In this document: in pieces, positions 1 through 5,658 of the stretch | How positions within the stretch are numbered: the stretch's first letter is position 1 | How the letters are laid out: each line of letters opens with the position of its first letter | DNA from: Candidatus Rifleibacteriota bacterium | GTDB lineage: Bacteria > UBP17 > UBA6191 > JACPRK01 | Reading direction: 5' to 3' | DNA length: 7,450 nt | Assembly (NCBI GenBank): GCA_016213865.1 | Contig: JACQZL010000323.1 | Location: forward strand, 1-7,450 | Program-made: the position numbers and the translations under genes | Notes under the pieces: generated by a model | Database searches by the model: none | Seen by the model: the letters and a program-made list of their open reading frames with translations, nothing else | What the model was told of the DNA's origin: nothing

Positions 1-769
1 AGACCTGAACGCGGATCTGCTGCTGCTGATACGGCGGAAAGACGTCGACGATGCGGTCCACGGTCTGCGCGGCGGACTGCGTGTGGAGAGTCGAGAAGAC
101 CAGATGGCCGGTCTCGGCCAGCGTCAGGGCAGCGGCTATCGTCTCGAGGTCACGCATCTCTCCGACCAGGATGACATCCGGGTTTTGCCGCAGGACGTAC
201 TTGAGGGCGTTGCCGAAAGACATCGTGTCGTTGCCGATCTCCCGCTGATCGACGCAGCTCTTCTTGTGCTTGTGGACGAACTCGATCGGGTCCTCCACGG
301 TCACGATGTGACAGCGCCGCTCGCTGTTGATCTTGTCCAGGATCGCCGCCAGGGTCGTCGACTTGCCGCTGCCCGTCGGCCCGGTCACGAGCACCAATCC
401 GCGCGGGTAGTTCGCGAACTCGTGTACGACCGGCGGCAGGCCCAGACTGTCGATCGACGGGATCTTGCTCATGATGGTGCGGAACGCGGCACCGACATAG
501 CCCTGCTGACGGAACGCGTTGACGCGGAACCGACCGACGTTCTTGATGGAGATGGACAGGTCCAGCTCCATCGTCTCCTCGAAACGCGACTTCTGCTCGT
601 CGTCGAGCAGGGCGTAGATCATCCGCTTGGACAGCTCGGGCGTCAGCACCTCGTCGCCGTAGGGCGTCAGTTCTCCCCGATACCGAATCATCGGCGGGAT
701 GCCGACGGAGAAGATGATGTCCGAACCGCCGTTCTTCACGGCTGTCGTGAGCAGTTCGATGATCTCCAT
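1..769 (-). CDS. pilT: Type IV pilus retraction ATPase PilT (C-terminus beyond window)
   Basis: Hexameric secretion-family ATPase at the cytoplasmic base of the type IV pilus; in the family it powers pilus depolymerisation for twitching motility. The 256 complete codons in the window read straight through from ATG. The N-terminal PAS-like region (about 1-110) leads into Walker A GPTGSGKST (130-138), the Asp box VEDPIEF (158-164), the Walker B region VILVGEMRD (199-207) and the His box AETGHLVFSTLHT (218-230), then DVFPPYQQQQIR. PilT is usually about 340-370 residues, so roughly the last 90-110 lie beyond base 1. The start is fixed by GGAGG seven bases upstream and by alignment of MEIIELL with known PilT N-termini. 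The N-terminal motif usually read as SDLHL is SDIIF here. It is divergent from the HEAT-repeat gene. PilT is preferred over PilB because of the short N-terminus and the GEMRDLET and AETGHL forms; PilU-like paralogy is possible. Confidence 0.96.
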   Translation of the reverse strand, partial: MEIIELLTTAVKNGGSDIIFSVGIPPMIRYRGELTPYGDEVLTPELSKRMIYALLDDEQKSRFEETMELDLSISIKNVGRFRVNAFRQQGYVGAAFRTIMSKIPSIDSLGLPPVVHEFANYPRGLVLVTGPTGSGKSTTLAAILDKINSERRCHIVTVEDPIEFVHKHKKSCVDQREIGNDTMSFGNALKYVLRQNPDVILVGEMRDLETIAAALTLAETGHLVFSTLHTQSAAQTVDRIVDVFPPYQQQQIRVQV

Positions 770-1006
770 ATGCGTTCCTCCGGGGTCGCGACCGGCGGCT
801 CCCTGCCCTGGCCCAGTGGACACGGGTCGACCCGGCACCTGAGAGCACAAGGGAGCGAGGCCGCACGGCCAAGCAGCCTGCGATCTTCCTATCGGCCAAG
901 ATCGTGGTCGGGGCCAGCGGTTTTGGCCTGAACGAGAACTGGGTAGCCCCAGCTCAGCTCCCGATAGAGTCGTGTGTTTCCGGTTTCGCGCTGTACACTT
1001 CCCCCC
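770..1006. other. Divergent intergenic region between pilT and the HEAT-repeat gene
   Basis: This 237 bp region must hold the promoters of both divergent genes, but no strong sigma70 or sigma54 promoter is readable for pilT. What is visible is a set of short dyads. GGTCGCGACC (784-793) and CGGGTCGACCCG (823-834) are perfect palindromes whose centres are exactly 40 bp apart. Three small hairpins follow: arms 881-887 and 898-904 (7 bp, 10-nt loop), 912-916 and 924-928 (5 bp), and 939-943 and 948-952 (5 bp, 4-nt loop). A weak -10-like TACACT (994-999) sits directly before the GTG at 1007. Each dyad alone could be chance in such GC-rich DNA. Confidence 0.5.
777..781 (-). promoter_or_regulatory. 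Ribosome binding site of pilT
   Basis: GGAGG on the minus strand, seven bases before the ATG. It supports the start at 769 rather than any extension into the palindrome-rich leader. Confidence 0.75.
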
Positions 1007-2365
1007 GTGACCTCGCTCTCCGCGGCCGAGCTCCAGCGGCTCGCCGAACTTCTCTCTTCACCGGACAAGACGCTCCGTGCCAAGGCCGTCGTGCTGCTGG
1101 CCCGAAGCGGGATGCAAGAGGCGCGTGCGCTGCTGGAAAACGTCGCGGCGAGTGACGCCTCCTCGGAGATTCGAGAGTATGCGCGAAAAGTCCTGTCGGC
1201 CTCGGACAGGGTCTCCTCGTCCGGCGCTTCGCCGGCGGTTGCCAAGGCCGGCGGCTCGGACGCGACGCCCAAGGTCCCGAGCGAGGCTGACCTGCAACGG
1301 GCGTTGAATTCGGGCGACCGCCGGCTGATCGCCGGCGCTGTGCGTTATGCCATGGAGCACGGGGTCCGATCCTTGGCCCCGGAGGTAGTCCGCTTGCTCG
1401 AATCGGCCCCGGACCCGGAGCTACTGCCCGCGCTGGCGGTTGCAGCCGGCTGGCTCGGAGCCGGCGTGGGGCATCTGCTTGCGCTCCTGGGCCATCCCGA
1501 CCCGCGCGTTCGGGCGGGCGCCATCGGCGGGCTCGAGAAGCTGGCCGACCCGGCTGCGCTCCCCGCACTGCTGGAGCGCCTGCGCGACGATGAGCCTCGT
1601 TGCAGGACGATGGCGGCTCGCGCCCTGGGCACGTTCGGTCTCGAACGGCAGCTCCGCTGCCTCGAAGCGATGCTGCGCGGGCCCGAGCTAGCCCGACAGG
1701 AGACGGCAGCCTACGCCCTCGGCTTCTTGACGACCCCGGCGGCCTTCGGCCTCTTCAAGCTTGCTCTGGCAAGCCCACACCGGCTGGTTCGAGACCAGGC
1801 TCGCGCCTCTCTGGCTCGCCTGGCAGAGAAGGGAAACGACCGGGCAGCCGATCTGCTGGACCGGATCGGCGGACAGCGGCTCCATCTGAGCGAGGACGAT
1901 CTGTTCTCCCGGCTTTCGGCCGTCGATTCGGAGGCGGATGCGCCCACCGAATCCTCTGGCTCCCCGCGGCGCCGATCCGAGGATGACCTGTTGCACGCGC
2001 TCTCTGAAAGCGGCCACTCGCCAGGCACCGATCTGGATTTCCTGGCCCGCGACGAGCTGCGCGAGGCGAGTGCTCACCAGCGCCTGGCTGCACTCGCCAC
2101 GAACCTCGGCCCGGCGCCTTCAACGGACCTCGAGGACCCCAGTGCCAGGGAAGCCCGTGCCCTGGAAGCGCTGTCCCGGGTCACGTCGGCAGGGGCTCAG
2201 GAGAACCTGCCCGGGCCACGGGAGGAGCTTCGGATGCAACGTGCCCACGAGAGGCTCGTGGCCGAGACTGCGGGCCTGGTCGGTGTCGCCACCGCGGACC
2301 AGGCCCTTCTTGACCGGGATGCTCGGGAGGGGGCCGTCCTGGAGCGGCTCCAGGCGCTGAGCTGA
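1007..2365 (+). CDS. HEAT-repeat protein with duplicated C-terminal tail
   Basis: A 452-residue predicted soluble protein with no signal peptide or membrane segment. Residues about 8-63 and 100-285 are alpha-helical HEAT/PBS-lyase-type repeats: conserved Asp/Pro turns, Val-Arg pairs and Ala-Leu-rich helices, for example HPDPRVRAGAIGGLEKLA at 163-180 and RDDEPRCRTMAARALGTFG at 193-211. Such repeats are protein-protein scaffolds; no catalytic motif is visible. The tail after about 290 is acidic and Ser/Ala-rich. It contains two SEDDL motifs (295, 324; a related SEADL is at 92) and a tandem duplication of about 47 residues (348-394 and 405-452). The GTG at 1007 is chosen because MTSLSAAELQRLAELL begins the first helix; an in-frame GTG at 974 adds 11 residues of poor quality. 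No Shine-Dalgarno is visible for either. It is divergent from pilT, so a motility or polarity scaffold role is conceivable but not shown. The exact function is unknown. Confidence 0.85.
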   Translation: MTSLSAAELQRLAELLSSPDKTLRAKAVVLLARSGMQEARALLENVAASDASSEIREYARKVLSASDRVSSSGASPAVAKAGGSDATPKVPSEADLQRALNSGDRRLIAGAVRYAMEHGVRSLAPEVVRLLESAPDPELLPALAVAAGWLGAGVGHLLALLGHPDPRVRAGAIGGLEKLADPAALPALLERLRDDEPRCRTMAARALGTFGLERQLRCLEAMLRGPELARQETAAYALGFLTTPAAFGLFKLALASPHRLVRDQARASLARLAEKGNDRAADLLDRIGGQRLHLSEDDLFSRLSAVDSEADAPTESSGSPRRRSEDDLLHALSESGHSPGTDLDFLARDELREASAHQRLAALATNLGPAPSTDLEDPSAREARALEALSRVTSAGAQENLPGPREELRMQRAHERLVAETAGLVGVATADQALLDRDAREGAVLERLQALS

Positions 2366-2567
2366 CGGCTGAAGACGTGAGGACCTGGGGGCCTTCGCTC
2401 AGGGCACCGGTCAATCTCCCTGGATCTGGCCGCACAATTCACGACGTAGGGGCGGGGCTTGCCCCCGCCCGCAAGGCTGTCCCAGAGCGGGCGGGGACAA
2501 GCCCCGCCCCTACGTTCCAATGCGCACAGTGTGCGGAGAATCCGGGACCGAATGGTCGGTGCCTCGC
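2366..2567. other. Convergent intergenic gap
   Basis: This gap separates the 3' ends of the HEAT gene (plus) and the cyclic-nucleotide-binding gene (minus). It holds the large palindrome at 2444-2515 and a 13-bp hyphenated palindrome, CGCACA-G-TGTGCG, at 2523-2535. No gene and no T-tract terminator are visible on either strand. Confidence 0.6.
2444..2515. repeat. Large GC-rich palindromic (REP-like) element
   Basis: Two 29-nt arms (2444-2472 and 2487-2515), beginning ACGTAGGGGCGGGG, are inverted copies with one mismatch and are separated by a 14-nt loop. As RNA it would fold into a very stable hairpin in either direction. It sits between convergent genes, so it may stop or stabilise both transcripts, but no U-tract follows on either strand and it is not a canonical intrinsic terminator. 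Palindromes built on GTAGGGGCGGG are familiar dispersed intergenic repeats in environmental genomes, so a mobile REP/MITE-like origin is likely. The window has only this copy. Confidence 0.8.
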
Positions 2568-3050
2568 TCAGATATCCGCCTTGGGCAGGCACGCCAGCTC
2601 GTGAATCTGCCAGCGCACGGCCTCGGAGTTCATGTCTCGCAAACGAAGCGAGACGGTCTCCAGGATCGCCCAGAGGATGCGCGCGGCGACGATCGGCTGC
2701 GTCCTGAGCAACCCCATCAGGGCTCGGCGGGTCAGCTCGAGCAGCGTGCACGGAGACGCGGTCGTGACGAGGGCCGAGCGTGGGCTGGAGTCGACCAGGC
2801 TGATCTCCCCGATGATCTCGCCCGCGCCCAGCGTGGCCAGGTGCTTCATCTCGCTGGCTCCGGCCTTCTTCCACACGTCGACCTTGCCGGTGAGCAGGAC
2901 GAAGAGCGAGCCTCCCGGGTCTCCTTCGCAGAAGACATTTTGGCCCGCGCTCAACTCCTGCACGGCAGAGATGCCGTAGACGAGCTCGACGTCTTCGTCC
3001 TCGATGTAGCGGCAAAGGGCCGAACCGGCGAGAGCTTCGGTGTTGGTCAT
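2568..3050 (-). CDS. Stand-alone cyclic-nucleotide-binding (CRP-like) domain protein
   Basis: A 160-residue protein consisting almost entirely of one cNMP-binding beta-roll (about 12-115) with C-terminal helices. The roll shows VFCEGDPGGSLFVLLTGKV (39-57), and the phosphate-binding cassette is GEISLVDSSPRSA (81-93). The family's key Glu (E82) and Arg (R91) are present, so cAMP or cGMP binding is plausible. There is no helix-turn-helix domain as in CRP/FNR, no kinase domain and no membrane segment, so it probably acts by protein-protein contact. The ATG is supported by AAGGAGG five bases upstream. It lies 90 nt downstream of the glycogen debranching gene on the same strand with no clear promoter between them, which suggests an operon. 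The C-terminal tail (NSEAVRWQIHELACLPKADI, 141-160) is not recognised. Target and ligand are unknown. Confidence 0.9.
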   Translation of the reverse strand: MTNTEALAGSALCRYIEDEDVELVYGISAVQELSAGQNVFCEGDPGGSLFVLLTGKVDVWKKAGASEMKHLATLGAGEIIGEISLVDSSPRSALVTTASPCTLLELTRRALMGLLRTQPIVAARILWAILETVSLRLRDMNSEAVRWQIHELACLPKADI

Positions 3051-3055
3051 GAGGG

Positions 3056-3062
3056 CCTCCTT
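3056..3062 (-). promoter_or_regulatory. Strong ribosome binding site of the cNMP-binding gene
   Basis: AAGGAGG on the minus strand, five bases before the ATG at 3050. It is one of the two clearest Shine-Dalgarno sites in the window and fixes this start. It implies that the second gene of the pair is initiated independently and is not merely coupled to the debranching gene. Confidence 0.8.
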
Positions 3063-3140
3063 GCGTTTGTTCTACCACGCCCGCGGGGCCTCGCAGGCTG
3101 CGCGGAGTTGCAGCACACGGTCTTTCGACGCATCCCGGGC

Positions 3141-5225
3141 TCAGTCGCCCGCGACGAGGTGACGGTCCAACTCGGCCGCCACCCGGAGTAGCTCGGCCAC
3201 GCTCCAGGCCTGCGCGATGCAGCCGGCGGGCTCGAAGGGAGGTTCCGGCTCGAAGATCTCGGCGACGAAGCCCAGGCCTGCCTCGGCGAGGTGCGTTTCG
3301 AGGCCTCGCAGCAGGGCCCCGACCTCCTTGGCCACCTCGGGCTTCCAGCCGCCGTGGGCCCTGACCAGCGCATCGCAGTAGGCGCCGAGCAGCCACGGCC
3401 AGACGACGCCGTTGTGGTAGGCGGCGTCTCGAGACTCGGGCCCTCCGCGGTAGTGGGCCACGTAGCGCGGGTCGTCCGGCGACAGCGTGCGGAGCCCGCG
3501 CGGAGTCAGCAGCTTGTCGCGGACGACGTCCGTCATCCGGCGCGCAGCCCCGGCGTCGAGCAACGGATAGGGCAGCGACGCGGCGAAGAGCTGGTTCGGC
3601 CGCAGGGACGGATCGCTCTGCCCGTTGAGGTTCGGGTCGTCGACGACGTCCCGGCAACAGCCGCGCTCTTCGTCCCAGAACTTCGCGAGGAAGCTGGCGC
3701 GAACGCGATCGGCGAGGGTCTCGAGCGAGCGGGCCCGGCTGGACTGGCCCAGCTCGCAGGCGATGGCCTCGAGCGTGCGAAGCGCGTTGTACCAGAGCGC
3801 CTGGATCTCCACGGGCTTGCCGCGTCTGGGCGTGATGACTCGACCGCCGACCTTCGCGTCCATCCAGGTGAGCTGCAGTCCGTCAGCCCCCGCGGCCAGC
3901 AGTCCGTCGGAGTCCATCTTGATCCCGAAGTCGGTCCCCGCGCGAAAGGCGGAGACTATCGCGTCCATCGCGGGCAAGAAGTTGACGCAGAGCCCTTCGA
4001 GGTCGTCCGTGGACTCGAGGTACCGGCCCGCGGCGTGGATGAACCAGAGCGGCGCGTCGACGGTGTTGTAGTCAGGCGTCTCGGCGAAGTCCGGAAACCG
4101 GTTCGGCAGCAGGCCGCCCTTGAGGAAGCCCGCGAATTCGGCGAGGATCTCGGCGGCCAGCTCGGGCTTTTCCATCGTGAGCGTCAGGCCCGGCAGGCTG
4201 ATGAACGTGTCCCGGCCCCAATCCTCGAACCAGGGATACCCGGCGATGATCGAGTGGCCCTCGCCGCGGCGCACCAAGAAGTGCTCGCTGGCCCTGGCCA
4301 GGGCCTCCAGCAGGCCGCCCTTGCCGGCAAACGGCCCCGCGGCTTTTTCGCGGCGCTTCAGTTCGAGGCGCATCAGCGAACGCGCATCCGGGTCGGCCGG
4401 AGCTGGCTGCGTCTGCCGGCCCTCGACCGCGGAGTCATGGCCCGAGTCCGGCTCCACCGCCCTTGCGCCAGGCGTCCAGCGCCCGAACGGTCCCGCGGAG
4501 AAGATGATCCCCACCGAGCGACCGGTGCCGAGAGGCACGACCACCGATCCGGGAGACCAGTTGTCCTCGTGACACGGCAGGCCGCGCTGGCGCTCGACCG
4601 GGTACTCGAGGTTGCGGAACCAGCACGGAGAAGGATGGAATTCGCCCGCGTCGAAATAAACGTGGATGGGCGGCACCCGCGGGTACGGCTCGAAGACCAG
4701 GTGGCCGTCCCCCAGGTGGCGCGGTCTGGGGTCGAGCGCCGGATTCTGGCTGGTGAGCGCGTGAAAGTCGCGACATCCAAGGAGCAGGCGCAACTGGAGG
4801 AGAACGGGTCCCGGGGCCTCGGCGACGCTGTAGACGCAGACTGTGGCCTGGTGCTCGCGAGGCATGAAGACCGTCTTCTCCAACCGAACCCCGCCCGCGC
4901 GGAAGACGAAGCTGGGGAACGGCCGGACAGAGGCTTCGACGGCATGACGGTGGCCCGTCGGATGGACAGCCCCGGGATAGAGGTTGGTGTCGAGCTCGAA
5001 AGAAGTGTCGCCAACGCGGATGGTCTCGGCCACCTTGCTGACCAGTTGCAGGCGGCCCACCGGCGGCACCGTGGCGCAGACCAACAAGCCGTGGTACCGG
5101 CGGGTCATGGCGCCCGAGAGGCTGCACGAGGCGAAAGAGCCAAGTCCGTTGGTCTCCAGCCACTCGCGAGAGAGGGAGGACGACAGATCCGAAAGCACGT
5201 CAGTTCTGAAGTCGAGGTCGAGCAT
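3141..5225 (-). CDS. Glycogen debranching enzyme, amylo-alpha-1,6-glucosidase type (GH133-like)
   Basis: A 694-residue cytoplasmic enzyme expected to hydrolyse alpha-1,6-linked glucose at glycogen branch stubs. The bacterial/archaeal GDE N-terminal domain spans about 15-295 with REWLETNGLGSFAS (20-33) and RRYHGLLV. A Pro/Asp-rich linker lies near 255-285. The (alpha/alpha)6-barrel GDE_C domain follows (about 305-690) with GYPWFEDWGRDTFISLPG (329-346), WMDAKVGG (454-461), LRPNQLFAASLP, AYHNGVVWPWLLGAY (602-616) and EIFEPEPPFEPAG (656-668). By analogy with eukaryotic debranching enzymes, the Asp of WMD is the likely general acid and a Glu near EIFEP the likely base; this is inference. There is no GH13 transferase domain, so a separate 4-alpha-glucanotransferase would be needed. 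The ATG at 5225 is preferred; a TTG at 5243 would add six residues, and neither has a good Shine-Dalgarno. Length and motifs look intact. It is probably co-transcribed with the downstream cNMP-binding gene. Confidence 0.93.
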   Translation of the reverse strand: MLDLDFRTDVLSDLSSSLSREWLETNGLGSFASCSLSGAMTRRYHGLLVCATVPPVGRLQLVSKVAETIRVGDTSFELDTNLYPGAVHPTGHRHAVEASVRPFPSFVFRAGGVRLEKTVFMPREHQATVCVYSVAEAPGPVLLQLRLLLGCRDFHALTSQNPALDPRPRHLGDGHLVFEPYPRVPPIHVYFDAGEFHPSPCWFRNLEYPVERQRGLPCHEDNWSPGSVVVPLGTGRSVGIIFSAGPFGRWTPGARAVEPDSGHDSAVEGRQTQPAPADPDARSLMRLELKRREKAAGPFAGKGGLLEALARASEHFLVRRGEGHSIIAGYPWFEDWGRDTFISLPGLTLTMEKPELAAEILAEFAGFLKGGLLPNRFPDFAETPDYNTVDAPLWFIHAAGRYLESTDDLEGLCVNFLPAMDAIVSAFRAGTDFGIKMDSDGLLAAGADGLQLTWMDAKVGGRVITPRRGKPVEIQALWYNALRTLEAIACELGQSSRARSLETLADRVRASFLAKFWDEERGCCRDVVDDPNLNGQSDPSLRPNQLFAASLPYPLLDAGAARRMTDVVRDKLLTPRGLRTLSPDDPRYVAHYRGGPESRDAAYHNGVVWPWLLGAYCDALVRAHGGWKPEVAKEVGALLRGLETHLAEAGLGFVAEIFEPEPPFEPAGCIAQAWSVAELLRVAAELDRHLVAGD

Positions 5226-5270
5226 GTCGGACAGAGTATCCAAGGGGCCGTGCGGAATCTAGACTCGGGT

Positions 5271-5293
5271 GCGTCGGGGGGAGCGACGCTCCC
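5271..5293. promoter_or_regulatory. Two overlapping, mutually exclusive hairpins in the debranching-gene leader
   Basis: A perfect 6-bp stem with a 3-nt loop is formed by GGGAGC (5279-5284) and GCTCCC (5288-5293). It shares bases with a second perfect 6-bp stem formed by GCGTCG (5271-5276) and CGACGC (5284-5289), so only one can form at a time. The element lies 46-68 nt upstream of the GDE start. It could be an attenuator-like leader or part of a dispersed palindromic repeat. No promoter is confidently seen on the minus strand. Confidence 0.4.
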
Positions 5294-5318
5294 TCACGGG
5301 GGAATCCACGGACCCTTG

Positions 5319-5438
5319 AACCACGAAGACCCGAAAGCACCAAGGACTGCACGAAGAGAAGCGTGATCGAAGGAGGCCCTTGGTGCCGCTCTTCGTGTCC
5401 TTCGTGCCTTCGTGGTTGGGTGTCCTCGTGCCTTCGCA
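5319..5438. repeat. Degenerate CACGAAG-type inverted repeat with short tandem units
   Basis: The left side (5319-5358) and right side (5389-5417) are imperfect inverted copies. AACCACGAAG (5319-5328) pairs with 5408-5417, and CACGAAGAG (5350-5358) pairs with 5389-5397. A third pair, GCACCAAGG (5337-5345) with 5378-5386, crosses the second and so is an alternative fold. The right side is also a run of 7-9 nt units of the TTCGTGCC type, continuing to about 5436. Repeats of this CCACGAAG-ACACGAAG kind are dispersed in many environmental genomes and often yield spurious short proteins; I do not call one here. It probably arose as a non-coding mobile or recombinogenic repeat. Confidence 0.7.
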
Positions 5439-5487
5439 GTGATGCGGCTTCCCGTCTGTTTGCATCGCTCCCAACCACAATTGGCGC

Positions 5488-5516
5488 TTGACAGTCGTGC
5501 TTTCCTGGCTTAACAT
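5488..5516 (+). promoter_or_regulatory. Sigma70-like promoter for the M23 peptidase-smpB genes
   Basis: A perfect -35 TTGACA (5488-5493), a 17-nt spacer and -10 TAACAT (5511-5516, four of six consensus bases) predict a transcription start near 5523. That leaves an untranslated leader of about 110-135 nt before the peptidase gene. It is the best promoter in the window. The -35 box lies inside the left arm of a long dyad, which suggests control by a repressor. Confidence 0.7.
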
Positions 5517-5542
5517 GCGTCGCTCTGGCACGACGATGTCAA
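5488..5542. promoter_or_regulatory. Long dyad centred on the -10 element (putative operator)
   Basis: The left arm TTGACA-GTCGTGC (5488-5500) is inverted in the right arm GCACGAC-GA-TGTCAA (5528-5542): 7 and 6 matching bases, broken only by a 2-nt insertion on the right. The inner and outer axes fall at 5514-5515, within the -10 hexamer 5511-5516. The repeat therefore includes the -35 box and spans the predicted transcription start. Binding of a dimeric repressor would occlude the promoter. It could instead be the remains of a small inverted-repeat element. Confidence 0.5.
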
Positions 5543-5637
5543 CAAACCAGGAGGGAAGAACGCAAAACTTGTAAGAACTCCACACGCAGACCGCACGGAA
5601 ACTGAACAATCTGACCTGTCGGGTCTCAGGCTCGATG

Positions 5638-5648
5638 AAAGGAGAAGG
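5638..5648 (+). promoter_or_regulatory. Ribosome binding site deciding the M23 peptidase start
   Basis: AAAGGAGAAGG lies 10-14 bases before the ATG at 5659 but just after the in-frame ATG at 5635, which itself has no Shine-Dalgarno. This favours 5659. The spacing is long, so the choice is moderate. Confidence 0.45.
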
Positions 5649-5658
5649 TCGACCGAGG

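Noticed and set aside
83..931. A plus-strand frame of 282 codons opposite pilT, and a minus-strand frame at 150-899
   Set aside because: Both are shadows of pilT, whose own frame carries all ATPase motifs.
770..980. c-di-GMP riboswitch or sigma54 promoter in front of pilT
   Set aside because: Neither the GEMM core nor a GG-N10-GC -24/-12 arrangement could be found on the minus strand.
2366..2567. Canonical intrinsic terminators for the convergent genes
   Set aside because: The only strong hairpin (2444-2515) is not followed by a T-tract on either strand.
2197..3657. A minus-strand frame of 486 codons spanning the HEAT tail, palindrome and cNMP gene
   Set aside because: Arg/Pro/Ala-rich translation that overlaps three well-supported features; a GC-bias artefact.
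3291..5366. A long plus-strand open frame of about 690 codons opposite the debranching gene
   Set aside because: It is the antisense of the well-supported GDE. The translation is Arg/Gly/Glu/Val-rich without motifs, as expected from the GC bias of the opposite strand.
5319..5438. CRISPR array
   Set aside because: The repeated units are 7-9 nt, degenerate and contiguous, with no spacers; there are no cas genes.
5200..5609. Short minus-strand frames rich in RRHED/TRRHEGH
   Set aside because: This is the translation of the CACGAAG repeat, a frequent source of spurious proteins; no start signal or conservation argument.
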